Source: Benincasa hispida
Lineage: Eukaryota > Streptophyta > Magnoliopsida > Cucurbitales > Cucurbitaceae
DNA: 64,000 bases
Assembly (NCBI RefSeq): GCF_009727055.1
Contig: NC_052355.1
Coordinates: forward strand, 51,641,749-51,705,748
Direction of reading: 5' to 3'
Under the pieces are notes generated by a model. It was not told the origin of the DNA. It worked only from the letters and a program-made list of their open reading frames with translations, and did no database searches. How positions within the stretch are numbered: position 1 is the stretch's first letter; every line of letters begins with the position of its first letter. A program made the position numbers and the translations under genes. Shown in pieces: positions 36,430-47,961 of this stretch.

Positions 36430-37820
36430 TTGTGATGGAATGTTCATGCGTTCAAGCTCTTCATCGCGAATCTCGTGACGGAGTTCTGTCGCTACATTGA
36501 GTCTTCAGCTTCCTTCCTTATTTCCCAATGCCTTCCCTTATCTTTTTTACCTTTCTTTGGAATTCCTTTGCCAACGCCTCCGAGTAGAAGCGCCTACTCC
36601 ATTGCTTCTCCTCTTTCTTTCTTTTCCATTTTAACCACCTCGATGCTGCTTCGTACCTCCCTAGCCACCGTACTGACTGATTTTGATTGGCAAAGGCTCG
36701 ACCTCAACTTGCTGTCTGCTTGGTTGATTGACCACGCCTTCATCCAAAGACTCGAGAGGGTTTAGGTTCTTGAGAATTTCGCCATAAACCTCTCATTCAT
36801 CCTTTTGCCTTATCTCGCTTATAGTAGAGGCAAATGGTTGACGTTCATCCTAACATTGGTCGCCTGATTACAGATCAGATTTGGACTTCATTCTCTAGAA
36901 TAAGGGGGCAACTTTTCTTCCCTTCGCTCATTACTGAGCTATATATGGCTCAAGGGTGGTTTGAAGAAGAAAAAGATTTGGCGGTGAAAAGCACATTGAT
37001 GAACAACTCTCTTCATCGCCTGATGAGGTTGTCTGTATAAGAAATTCAACCTAAGCAGCAAGCAAAGCGGCAACCTCAAACTCAGTCTACCCCAGCGGTA
37101 GAAACGGAAAGTGTCTATCGCCCCAGAAATTGAAGAGAAAATAATCTCGTTGCCCCAATTAAAAAACTCCTAATCGCATCAAGACCTTGAAGCTGTCAAG
37201 GTTGTCGTTGACCTCAACCTCTGCCCACCAACGCTTTAAAAGTCATCGCCACTAGCCCCAGAAATTGAACCACTTCCTATCCTTCCTCTTGCATCCAGAC
37301 CATCAAGCCCACCAGTGCCCACCACAAGCCCTCCACGCTTCACTTCTGATGACTAAGCTTTCCAATGCCTAGGATTGAAACAGGCGTTGGATCTGGCATT
37401 GGCGAGAAAAGTGAGCGCCAGCTTGAAGAAGCACAACAAGAGCAAACAAACAACTCCAAAGGGATTGACCCTGAGGCAGAATGGTTCAAATTCCTCCACA
37501 ATGACCTCCGTGAGCCTATATTAGGAGGTCATGACGACTTAACGCGACGTCAACAATCGCTCTAAACGCAGATGAACGAGTTAATGCGTCAGCAAAGTAA
37601 ATTGAGAGAATTTGTCCAAACCCAGCAGAACACAACACGCGACTTCATAAGGAGGATGATGCAAAGGCAGCACGATCAGTTCCACTATATGGTTGATTTA
37701 TTTCAGAACATCGTTTCTCACCTAGTGGTGGTGCCACCGATTCCCCCGCATTTTCAAAATCCCCTACATTTTCTCAAGATTCCACTATGGGATCACAACA
37801 GTGATGCAGGCAAAACGTAA
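36430..37820 (+). pseudogene. Gag-like / putative plant transposon protein region
   Basis: Broken plus-strand frames. Residues encoded at 36660-36765 (TDFDWQRLDLNLLSAWLI) and 36834-37040 (VDVHPNIGRLITDQIW, then FFPSLITELYMAQGW) resemble the putative plant transposon protein family (PF20167-like) common in cucurbits and legumes. A hydrophilic segment with GIDPEAEWFKFL and a Gln/Arg-rich coiled coil (LMRQQSKLREFVQTQQN) follow at 37365-37820. At least three stops interrupt the frame. The function of this protein type is unknown. Confidence 0.55.
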
Positions 37821-38777
37821 ATTCAGGGCAATGTCCTTCATTTTTCTTGATTTTGGAGATGTTTCTTTCTTTTCTTTTGTATCTCTTCATTGCAATATAT
37901 AAATTTATTGAAAATTTTGTTTACCTTGTGCCTTTCCTTTCGATTTATATCTTATGCATACTTTTGATCGCTTACTTTTTCCTCCTCGGTTTGCCACTGA
38001 TGACCCCAAGGATGAAATTATGCCTTAACACTAACGCCTAGACTAGGTTAGCATTAAGTTTTAAGATTATTTTTTCCTTTAAAAGTTACTTCTAGAATTT
38101 AGCAAGCACGCAAGCATTTCAACAAGCGTATTTTGCAATAACTTTCTAAAACTATCGCTTATTTCTTTCTAAGAACCTCAATACCTTCTGAATTTAGGGA
38201 TGGAAAAGTTTTGAAAACTTGAACGCTTCTAAAAATGTTTAATCTACCTGAATACTTTATTATATTATATATATATATAAAGGAAAGGCGTTGAGATCGA
38301 AACTTGCTTGTAGTTGGATGTCCGCATGACAATCGTGGGGAAAAGCCAAAACGAAGGCAAGAATCATGATCAACGCAATAGATAAGTGATCACAACTCCA
38401 CTACCTCAAAAGGATGGCATGAGTTTAGTCTGAAACAAAGCGATTAACTCGTAGTTGGATGTTTGCATGACACTCGTGGGGGTAAGCCAAAACGAAGATT
38501 AAACGCTTGGATCAGTGCAAGATCACAACAAGAAGTAACAAGGAGAATTTTTTTTAATCTCGTTCCAAATCTTCATTTTCAGAAATATGAGATAGTCTTA
38601 AAAATGAGTAAAGGATGTTTGTTTAGAATAAGCTTACAGCTTTTCAAGACTAGAAGTAAATTTGTAGGAAGAAGAAATAAAACTAAAAAAAGTCTAGTCT
38701 AGCAAACTGAGTGAGGCACTCTGAGAGGTCTAGGCAATTTTTGATGGCATTCGAAATCATTAGAAGTCTTGAGTATA
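37821..38777 (+). other. LARD-like element 3' untranslated interior
   Basis: AT-rich, non-coding. The phrase TAGTTGGATGT.CGCATGACA.TCGTGGGG..AAGCCAAAACGAAG occurs twice (about 38312-38360 and 38452-38500), an imperfect direct repeat about 140 bp apart. Confidence 0.55.
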
Positions 38778-40279
38778 TGATTTAGAACAAGCATTATTTT
38801 AAATTTGGGTTTTATTTAAAATAATAAGGCAAAGGCATGCAATTTAGATAAATTTTGCCAATAAATCTATACAAAAAGCAAAGCATGCGATCACATACTT
38901 CTAACACATAACATATTTAAATTATAGACTAATTTTGCTACTTTTATGCAGTATATCCTTGAGAAGTCTTAGGATCGTGTGATTGCATGCCTATTAATGC
39001 GTTCAAAGCAAGAGACGGCTTGAGAAGAAAATGAAAACAATCGCATAAGCTATAGGCAATGAGGCATGACATGACATGGATGGTGGGTGTCACATCACAA
39101 GTTGCGTTGGTGGCTGACAGGAAAGCTATGTTGAAGATTCAATGAACCACTGACACCTTGCAGTTGGCGCGACAGAATATGGAATTTAATGCACTCCATC
39201 AATGCAATCATGAGCTTAAGAAAAGAAGTGCCTGTAAATGCCTATAAATACCCATGCAAATGCCATGCAGGAGTTCCCAGTTCGAAGTTCTTAGTTCTTA
39301 GTTTGAGTTTTTCAATAGACATTGTGACATATATTAGGGCATATATTGTGGGAGACAAAAAGAACACCTTGAGAAAGGATTCTGCTGGAAACCCTTATCA
39401 TTCTTCCATAGAAACACTTTGGTGAGAGCTTAGGACTCTAGGGAAAGAAGAAGATAATACTGTTCGAGTATCTAAGGAAGCAGCTGTAAAACAAGCCGAA
39501 AGGAGCAAGACATTACGAACCACTGCTTGACTCTCTGACCCTTTCTCTTTTTGTGTATTTGTATTGTATTTCTTGTATTGACAAATTCAAAATTGCAGTA
39601 TGAATACATGTCTATTATACATCTTGCCTATCATTTTCACCAATATCATGCATAGCTAATCGCTTCATGGGTTGAGAAGATTGTAGCTAACACGACTAAA
39701 TAACTGGAAGAATATGCGATCAACCTATTTTATGCATGCTTATATTTGTTGCTTGAATCAATTGAGAAATTGTTCTAAGTAAAGCTAATCTAAGTTTGAG
39801 AAAATTTAGACTAAGACCTTATAAAACGAGAGAAAATGTTCCTTAAAAATAAGTACATTCTTTACATATTACACCTATCGCATGCATCTTAGAGATAAGA
39901 TAATGTGGCAAAGAATACTGAGAAGTGTTGGTTGTAACATTGAGTGTATAGCTTGATCGCATATTTCATCTAGTTGTTTAGAAAGTAAAAATTCTTCTCA
40001 ACCCTCCTATCGCATAATTGTTATCCAGCTCACACTGCTTCATCTTAGACACAATCCTCATCCCATATTTAGGTTTAAGTTTGCTTATTCGATCACTTAT
40101 TTGAACATTTTAAACTCATGCTAAGATCACATTTTTAGTTTCATCGCATACTTACAAGCAATCCCTGCGTTCGACCTTGGACTCACCAGGAACTTTGGTC
40201 AAATTTGTACTTAGGTTTAACTAAAGAAAACTAAGTGTTAAATCTCATAAGCATTATTATTTCATCTGTTCATGCATCA
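38778..40279 (+). repeat. LARD-like element 3' LTR
   Basis: Direct repeat of 35164-36339 with an extra segment of about 344 bp (39257-39600) after CCCATGCAA. The first 30 or so bases are poorly matched, so the start is approximate. It ends CATGCATCA just before the target duplication. Confidence 0.8.
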
Positions 40280-41214
40280 CAAATCATATGGGAAACCTCA
40301 TACAAACTAATATAAAATAAATGAAATTGTATCATATGATTGGGTAATCAAACCCATAACAAACAAAATTTTCATCCAAAAATAAATAATTAACTAATAG
40401 TTAATTTACAACAACTATTTTATTCCTCGATAATCTAGTATTTCAAGATTGCTTAAGACTTGAAGGGACAATGGACCTTGATTTATACAAGAACAAGTAA
40501 CATATGAACTTAAAACATTTACTATTTACAAATGTGACCATCAACAACTTAACACTGTTGGTCAATCACATGATCATGCAAAGACCCATAATCTACCAAA
40601 TTCATCAAGTGTACATAATTTGAACAATGTACCTTGATTACCAAGTCAATATGATACAAAAAACAAAGAACTAAGTCTGTACAATGTGTTACTTTACAAG
40701 TCATATACATAGATCAAAGAATGAGGAAAATTTTAATATAAAAATTAATAAATAATGAAAAGAATAGAGAAAAACCTTGAAAAAACCACAAAGAAGCAAC
40801 CAAAATTTGGGGTCTTAGTAGGTCAGAATCTTGAGATTGAAATGACATTTGTCAAACGAAGTTTTGTCGTTGGCGTCGTCAAGACCACAAATTTCAAAAC
40901 GTTAAGCCATCGCTCGTCATTTGTGGTTTATTCAGCCATCCAAGCCGCCACTACTGTAGTACGTTCAAGCTGCCATCATTGGTCAATACAGTCNATCAAA
41001 GTTGGGCAGGAAAGAAAAGCTACCGTCGAAATCGGGCTAGGTCGAAGCTGTCGTCTGCGGTCTGCTGCGAGGTTGAAAGCGAAGCTGCGCGCTTTGTTAG
41101 GGTTTCCCGTTCACGGTCTGCATGATAAAAACGACATCGTTTTGGTAAGGCGCTTTCACTTACCAAAACGGCGTCATTTTTTTTATATAAAAAAAATATA
41201 TTATCAAGTTATAT
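40280..41214. other. CACTA interior, 5' leader side of the transposase gene
   Basis: CACTA-derived DNA between the LARD-like insertion and the right subterminal repeats. A 168-codon plus-strand open frame (40755-41261) has no recognisable domain, and its strand is opposite to the transposase. One undetermined base N is at 40994. A GC-richer portion (40860-41110) could be 5' UTR or captured sequence. Confidence 0.4.
41127..41180. repeat. Perfect-to-near-perfect hairpin
   Basis: AACGACATCGTTTTGGTAAG and its near reverse complement CTTACCAAAACGGCGTCATT are separated by about 8 bases (two mismatches in the arms), within the CACTA element. Confidence 0.75.
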
Positions 41215-41997
41215 TTACGACGGCGCACGATTCTTTAGCTCAGTTTAGATGGCGGTTTTAAACCGCCATCTTAAAAAATCTTACGATGACAGTTTTTACC
41301 AGCCATCTTTTCTTAAATTATCATTTACCCCACGAATTTCCTTGGAATGTGCAATTTTCCAAAACTGACATCATAGAGTCGATCCGTCATCGTTTTAATT
41401 GTTGGGCTTTAATTAAATGATTAAACGGCGCCGTTTGGAGTTGGAAAAGATGGCATTTTGGTTTTTTTTTTTTCTTTAATGATGGCATTTTGATGTTAAA
41501 AATAAATAAATAAATAATGACAATAAATAATAAAAATAATCTAATCATTTTATGCCTATAGATGGTGATTTTAAACCGCCATTATAACCGATGTTTCGAT
41601 GGCAGTTTCAACTAACATCTTACATGTTTCAATTTTTCACGCGATTTAAAAATTTATTTCCCGTTGTTTTTTAACTGTAGATTGCAGTTCACAACCGACA
41701 TTTTAAAAATTGTTTTGATGGCGGTTTAGGGCCTATATATGGCAGTTTAAAACCACCATTATAACCTATGTTTCGATGGTAGTTTCCAACTGACATCTTA
41801 CGTGTTTCAAATTTTCGCACGATTTGAAAATTTATTTCCCACCATTTTTAATTATAGATGGCAGTTTACAACTGCTATTAAAACAATCATTATGATGATG
41901 GTTTAGAACTAACATCATATATTAATTTTGAAAAAACGAATCATTTTTTTTTATAAACTGACATCGTGTAGTCAATGTCATTGTTTTAAAATGTCAA
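41215..41997. repeat. CACTA subterminal repeats, right
   Basis: Many copies of GATGGCAGTTT, AAACCGCCAT and ACTGACATC in both orientations; they mirror 23073-23516. A duplicated stretch (about 41555-41660 and 41730-41850) shows local tandem growth. Confidence 0.82.
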
Positions 41998-42027
41998 CTG
42001 ACATCTAAAGTCAAAATTGTTGTAGTG
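41998..42027 (-). repeat. CACTA terminal inverted repeat, right
   Basis: On the minus strand this reads CACTACAACAATTTTGACTT, the canonical CACTA terminus. It is followed by the TAT target duplicate. Confidence 0.94.
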
Positions 42028-42968
42028 TATGTGGATGATATCATACTCATTCAGAATGATGTAACATTCCTAACCGACGTAAAGAATTGGTTGGCTACTC
42101 AATTCCAAATGAAAGATTTGGGTCAAAACATAGTTTGTTCTTAGTATTCAAATTATCAGGGATCATAAGAATAAAACATTAGCCATGTCTTAGACATCAT
42201 ATATTAATAAAATGCTTATCAGAAATTTGATGTAGAATTTCAAGAAGGGGTTTACTATCTTTTAGACATGGAATTAATTAGTCTAAGTAACATTCTCCTA
42301 AGACACCTCAAAAGGTTGAGGAAATGAGATGGACTCCCTATGCATCAGTTGTGGGTAGCCTAATGTATGTCATGTTGTGTACTAGGTCGAACATATGCTA
42401 TGTAGTTGGGATTGTAAGTAGATATCAACCCAATGTAGGATTAGATCATTGGACTATAGTTAAGACCATCCTTAAGTGTCTTAGGAGAACGGGGGACTAT
42501 ATGCTTGTGTGTGGCACTAAGGATTTGATCCTTAGAGGATACACTGACTCTACTTTTCAAACTGATAGGGATTCTAGGAAATCCACATCAAGATCAGTGC
42601 TTGCTCTTAATGGAGGAGCTATAGTATGGCGGAGTATCAAGCAAAGATGCATTGTTGACTCCACCATGAAAGCAAAGATTATGGCTTAACTTAGGAAGTT
42701 CTTGACAACTATGTTAGTAGTTTCGAACATGTCATTGCCTATCACCCTTTATTGTAATAATAGTAGTGCTGTGACAAACTCCAAAGAGCCTGGAAGCCAT
42801 AAGCGAAAAAAACACATAAAGCGCAAATATCATTTGATATGGGAGGTTGTGCAACGAGGAGACATGATCATTATGAAGATAGCTTTAAAGCACAATATAG
42901 TTGATCCATTTACAAAGACTATCTTAGCTAAATTGTTTGAGAGTCATCTAGAGAGTTTAGGTCTATGA
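42028..42968 (+). pseudogene. Copia RT C-terminus and RNase H
   Basis: Resumes with YVDDIILIQNDVTFLTDVKNWL and QFQMKDLG, then RNase H text PYASVVGSLMYVMLCTRS, YTDSTFQTDRDSRKSTS and HNIVDPFTKTI. The pol stop is at about 42966-42968. Stops between 42180 and 42320 mark decay. This is the continuation of the fragment at 22258-23041. Confidence 0.9.
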
Positions 42969-43091
42969 GATATGTATTTCCTAGTCTAGGAAAGTGGGAG
43001 ATGTTATTAGGTATAGTGTATGCTTTAGTTTTTTGTATTGTAGTACTTTAGTATATTGTACACCCCACTAGCTTTAAGACATGTGGGAGAT

Positions 43092-44960
43092 TGTTAGTGT
43101 TTATGTCCTAAATCCCGTGGTTTATAATGAATAAGAAAATTATCTATTTAATAAAATAAACAGTTATTTTATTTATAACTTAGGTGTAACTCACACTAAT
43201 AAACTAAAATCCAAGGTTATTTTATATAACTCGAACAATATATGGTTGACATACAAGTGAATCATGTTTAAGTAATAATCTAAATGGTTTGTGGTTTATG
43301 GATAAGTTGGGTGTTTTATTCTGGTGACACTACAGATACAAACCACTCTGTAATCATTATAAACGATGTGATCAAAATCATTCATGTGGAGACATGCGAG
43401 TAGGAGTATCATATACAAATAGTTTGTATAAGACTGAACCGCGAAATATTTAATTTTTCTTTGTAACACCGTTGACTAAAGAGATTAATATTTCATATGA
43501 TGACCATATGTAACTCGATCTCAATCCTAAGTGAGTTATGTACTCCTTCCATGAGGACAGCCATTTGATTTGTACGGATGAGAGTGGTCCATGTTGTCGA
43601 CTCAATAATTCTATCATTTTGGAGATTTATCCAAGTAGGGAGCTGGGAACATAGATATCCAAGATGGAATTCACTCCTTTCCGCCTTTAGGCTAAGTAGA
43701 TGAATTATTCTCTTAAGTGTTGACTCTGAGTCTTGAACAATGGGGCTCCTCTCTCTCATTGGCCTGAGAGAGATTTTGTTTATTGTAGGACCATAAACAA
43801 GTTGTTTATTAGAAGATCAATGAGACTTAAGGAGTAAGAGGTAATTACAGGGATAAAACGAAAATTGATCCAACTGCAATTATGAGCACTTCGTGAAGGA
43901 TCGACTTACTTGTAATGGTTATATCTGTGGACACAGAAATATTTTACAGTGCAAAGAGTGCAACTATTAGTCTTTGACCCACAGTTAATGAATGTTGATT
44001 AATATAATTAAGATTTTAATTAATTAATCTCAGATCATTGGAACTTCTAATCTCTAGGTCCATTAGGCTCCCTGCCAGTTCACTAAAGATAAAACAAGAT
44101 CAAATTATTTTTATGAAAGAATTTGAATTGCTCAAATTAAATTAGGGAATGTACATTAATTGTATAAGATGCAATTAATATAATGTATAAAGATATATTA
44201 TAATATAAAATTAATTTTGAATGAGATTCGAAAACTATATAATATGAGTGAACAATATATTTGAATAAGATTCAAATATTAAATAAATATGAATTGGATT
44301 CATATAAAACTATATGTTAAAATTAATATGAATAAGATTCATATTAAAACTATAGGTTATGAGAGTGACATGCATTTGAATATGCATATTTATTTAAATA
44401 TATGATATCTAATAATATTAATTAATTAGATTAGTGAATTATTAATTATTAATTAATCAAGATTAAATTAATTTATTTTTAATTAAATAAAAATAAATCT
44501 CTCCTACAGTTGTAGGGGAATGGTGAACGTGAGAGGGATTTATTCTTCCTCTCATCTCTCTCTATTTTCTTTAAAAATGTAGATTGTCTATAGTGAGGGG
44601 ATTGGTTTTTTACATATAGATCTCAGACAAAAACTCTCTCAATCTTTCTCTTAAGAAAATCACAAAGGAATATTTTCCTTCCCTTATAAAAAGAAGATTC
44701 CCACAAGTCCTATCCTTGTTGGAGTATAGTAGAGAAGATCTTGTGGTGGTGTTTATTTTGTACTTAATCGAAGAGTTCATGATATCAAGAATTAGAGAAG
44801 ATTTTTAAGAAACGTTTTTAAAGATAAATATTCTTCTCCCTGGGTTGAAATTCTAGTATGCATAATGTACTGTATTTTCCATTTTTTTCTGTTGTTGTTC
44901 TCGAATAAAATTGAGACAAAAACGTTCATATACTTCTATACGGGATTCAATCTCTTTACA
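43092..44960 (+). repeat. Copia 3' LTR of the split element
   Basis: It begins TGTTAGTGTTTATGTCC after a purine run (GTGGGAGAT), the polypurine tract. It ends GGGATTCAATCTCTTTACA. About 1.87 kb. It is similar in block order to the LTRs at 47962, 58541 and 60110 and to the reversed ones at 32590 and 47039. Confidence 0.8.
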
Positions 44961-45796
44961 TCTAATTAGGTGTAAATTCAAATGTCAAGTCAATGTTAAG
45001 AGAATAAAAGTACTTCATATTTCATGTTAGTTGTTTTCCCAATATGTTGATTTTAATATAAATTTTAGAGATTATGTGACATCATACAAGAAATATCAAT
45101 TGATGTAAGTTAACGTGTATATATTGCATTTTTTAATAAAATATATGCATATAGTAAAGAATTATAAAATAAGCTTGATAGAACCACAATAAAAAAGATG
45201 CATAAAAAAAATTTATGGATAGTTGTTAAAGTTTTCTTCACCATGTTACAACAATGCTATTGTTGGCTAGAAATAAGACTATAAAAGATGCTTTCGTCGT
45301 CTTGTAGTCACTTTGATATTTCCATAAAACATAAGAATGGAAATAGATCATAACTATTATAAATACTATACTATAGGTATGAGACATGTAATGTCACAAT
45401 CTTAGTAGCCAAATTTTTCAATAAATAGTGATGATTTTGTAGATGTCGGTGATATGAATATTGGTGGAAAATAAAGAGAGAAATTTCCATATTTACCTAT
45501 TTTCATAATTTCCTTTATTTATTTATTCCAAAATTTAGTTAATTAGTTATTTTATTTTATTTGCTTATATATTTTATTATTATATTATATTTTTTCTATA
45601 TTCGTATTCTCGTTGTGCTTTGTTGTGTTTCTCAATTTTATAACATTTTATCAACACGTGCTCCTATCATTCTCTCCACTGAAGGTATGTCATTTTTTCC
45701 CTATGTGTTATAATTAATAAATTAAATATTATTTTGCATGTTTAGTATATATTAAATTTGTAATATAAATACAATATTTTGTGATAGTGTTACCAT

Positions 45797-46740
45797 GACA
45801 AATCTTACAATTTGTTGCCCTTGACATTAATGGTAATAATTATTTGTTATGGGTGCTTGATGTTGAAGTACACCTGGATGCCATGAATCTTAGGGAAACA
45901 ATTAAAGAAAGAAATACAACATCCAATCAAGAAAAGGCAAAAGCTATGATTTTATTTCGTCAACATCTTCACGAGAGATTGAAAATGAAATATTTAACAG
46001 TAAAAGATTCCCACATCTTATGGAAGAATTTGAAAGAAATATATGATCGCTAGAAAACAGTCATTATTCCTAAAGCTCGTTATGAATAGATGCATTCAAA
46101 GCTACAAGATTTTAAATCAGTATGTGATTACAAGACTACATTATTTAAAAACGGTTCAAAATTGTTGTTATGTAGAGAGAAAATTACTGATGCAGATATA
46201 TTAAAGAAGACATTTTCTACGTTTTATGTCTCGAACATGCTCATGTGGTAGCAATATCGAGGAAAATCTTTTAAACAGTATTTTGAACTTATTTCATGTC
46301 TTCTCGTGGCTACACAAACTAATGAGTTATTGACGAAAAATCATGAATCTCGACCAACTAGAACAATATCATTCTCTAAAGTGAATGTTGTGGTTTTAAC
46401 AATTATGGTCGAGGTCGTGGTCGTGGTTGAGGTCGTGACTGTGGCGGTGGAATAAATAATTGTTCTTTTCGGGGTGGTCAGAAGAAAAAATAATTATTCT
46501 TTTCGTGGTGGTCATTATAATCATCCAAATTTCAAAAGAACTACAAGAAATGATGATCGTAAAGGAAAAACTCCACAAGATAAAAGTTTAAGAAATATTG
46601 AAAAGAAATGCTTCCGATTTGGTATGATTGGGCACTGGGCACATATATGTCATACATCAAAACATTTAGTTTATCTTTATCAAGCTTTTCTGAAAGAATT
46701 AAAGGAAAAAAGTGGAAGCAAATTGTGCATACCAGAATAA
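45797..46740 (+). pseudogene. Gag-only copia remnant
   Basis: MTNLTI, then LLWVLDVEVHLDAMNLRETIKE, FRQHLHERLKMKYLTVKDSHILWKNLKEIYDR, KARYE, KITDADILKKTFSTFYVSN and a Gly/Arg-rich type linker. The zinc knuckle is CFRFGMIGHWAHIC, where the second Cys has become Phe. Stops interrupt it near 46053 and 46090. Upstream (about 45420-45700) AT-rich DNA ending in TTATAACATTTTATCAACACG may be part of its LTR or leader. No pol follows; the reversed LTR at 47039 lies 0.3 kb downstream. Confidence 0.8.
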
Positions 46741-47038
46741 TGATATATTTGACACATCTAATATGACAAATTTGGATGTGGTAGACTTCTTTAAATCTCC
46801 AAGGAGAAAATTGGCACAATTGATGACATAGCAATCGCTTCTTTTGATTTTGAAAATATCTAAAATTAATATTTTTTTCCTTTTAGAATCTATCTTTCAT
46901 GTTTTTTTTTTTGGGTTGAACTTTTGTAATCAAAGTTATGTTTCTCTTTATGTAATTATTTTGTTTAATGAAGAAACATGAACATTTTTCATATATTAAG
47001 TAACTAAAAAATGAGGAATGAATCTATCTCTAGCAGAC

Positions 47039-47961
47039 TGTGTAACTAAGCAACACATGCATAAAGATAATTTTTGCACAACAACCCTTTCTTGAAAGAA
47101 TATAGGGAATATGGAAGAAGAATTTTCTTAAAAATTGACAGAATTTCTAGAGGGAGAGTTTCAAAATAATCGTAAAGATTATTCTTGTAGAGAGTGTAGA
47201 AGTAAGTTCCATAAAGGTTCCCTGGAGCCCTATTTATAGATTCTACGGGGTCACTCCTAATCCTATTAGGAAAGTCCTTTGTAGATATTTTAAATTATAT
47301 AGTCAATAATATCTTCTCATGTAATATCACATATCTCATATTAAAATATTTGTCTTTTGCTGATTCTCTTTAATTTGAATCTCATTCAAATTAATTAACT
47401 AAATTTGAATCCTATTTAAATAAATTAATTCTCCCATTATCTTTTTAATTAGAATATTATTTAAATTAAATAATTTATTTATTTATATGGATCTCGTCAA
47501 AATAAATAAGTAACTATTTGAATCATATTCAAATAAATTAATTCTTCATATTATAAAGTTATAATTTGAATCTCATCCAAATAAATTTTATAATAAAATA
47601 TGTATTTAACTGTATCCAATACAATTAATATTTTCCTTCATAAATTTTCAAATTTTCTTTCAACATATTCGATCCTTGTTGGTCCGTGGTGAGCTAGCAA
47701 TGGGACTTTTATGGACCTAAATATTATAAGTTTCAATGATCCAAGATTAATTAATTAAACTCTTTGATTAAATTAACTTTCATTCATTAATTACAAGGCA
47801 AACCACTATCGACCTATAGTTGAATTCTTATGCACTATCAAATAAGTTGTGTCCATGGATATAATCATTATAAGCAAGCTGGTAGTATAAGCAAATTGAT
47901 CCTTCATGAATTGTTCATAATTATAGTTGGGTCAAAATGTTCGTTTCACCCATGTAATTAC
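47039..47961 (-). repeat. Copia-family LTR fragment, minus orientation
   Basis: Its complement contains the distal half of the LTR family (GGACACAACTTATTTGATAGTGC..., AGGTCCATAAAAGTCCCATTG). The proximal half is missing because a plus-oriented LTR starts at 47962. It shares the family block order with the LTR at 43092. Confidence 0.75.

Larger units (their letters stand above)
35164..40279 (+). mobile_element. Gypsy-type non-autonomous LTR element (LARD-like)
   Basis: Two long direct repeats (about 35164-36339 and 38778-40279) flank about 2.4 kb. The outer flanks carry CAAAT at 35159-35163 and again at 40280-40284, a perfect 5-bp target duplication. A primer-binding site resembling the Asp-tRNA complement follows the left LTR, as in Athila/Tat gypsy elements. 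No protease, RT or integrase was found, so it needs proteins in trans. The interior codes for a gag-like or captured protein. The LTRs are rich in GCAT/ATCGCA words. Confidence 0.87.
23042..42027 (-). mobile_element. CACTA (En/Spm-type) transposon, internally deleted and multiply invaded
   Basis: Terminal inverted repeats start TACTACAACAATTTTG at the left (23042) and CACTACAACAATTTTG on the complementary strand at the right (42027). A 3-bp TAT duplication flanks it (23039-23041 and 42028-42030), as CACTA elements make. Both ends carry arrays of short subterminal repeats built on ACTGACATC / GATGGCAGTTT. The minus-strand interior has a TNP2-type transposase N-terminus and a Ulp1-like fragment. 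Subtracting three later insertions (23517-31383, 32590-34485 and 35164-40279) leaves about 4.1 kb of the element's own DNA. That is too short for an autonomous copy; most of the transposase is missing. Confidence 0.93.
22258..44960 (+). mobile_element. Ty1/copia element, 5' truncated, split by a CACTA insertion
   Basis: The left piece (22258-23041) holds the linker before the reverse transcriptase and its N-terminal half. The right piece (42028-44960) resumes at the YVDD active site and carries the RT end, RNase H, polypurine tract and a 3' LTR. The two pieces are separated by the CACTA element at 23042-42027, flanked by TAT on both sides. No gag, protease, integrase or 5' LTR was found to the left, so the element is also 5' truncated. 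Frameshifts and stops are frequent. Confidence 0.85.

Noticed and set aside
35013..38280. TA-rich runs considered as origin-like or matrix attachment sites
   Set aside because: Simple microsatellites within transposons; nothing beyond base composition supports a function.
40755..41261. 168-codon plus-strand open frame
   Set aside because: No recognisable domain, opposite strand to the CACTA transposase, biased composition, and it contains the undetermined base. Probably a chance frame in the CACTA leader.
43493..43759. 88-codon minus-strand open frame
   Set aside because: Lies within a copia-family LTR, where related LTRs do not keep the frame open.
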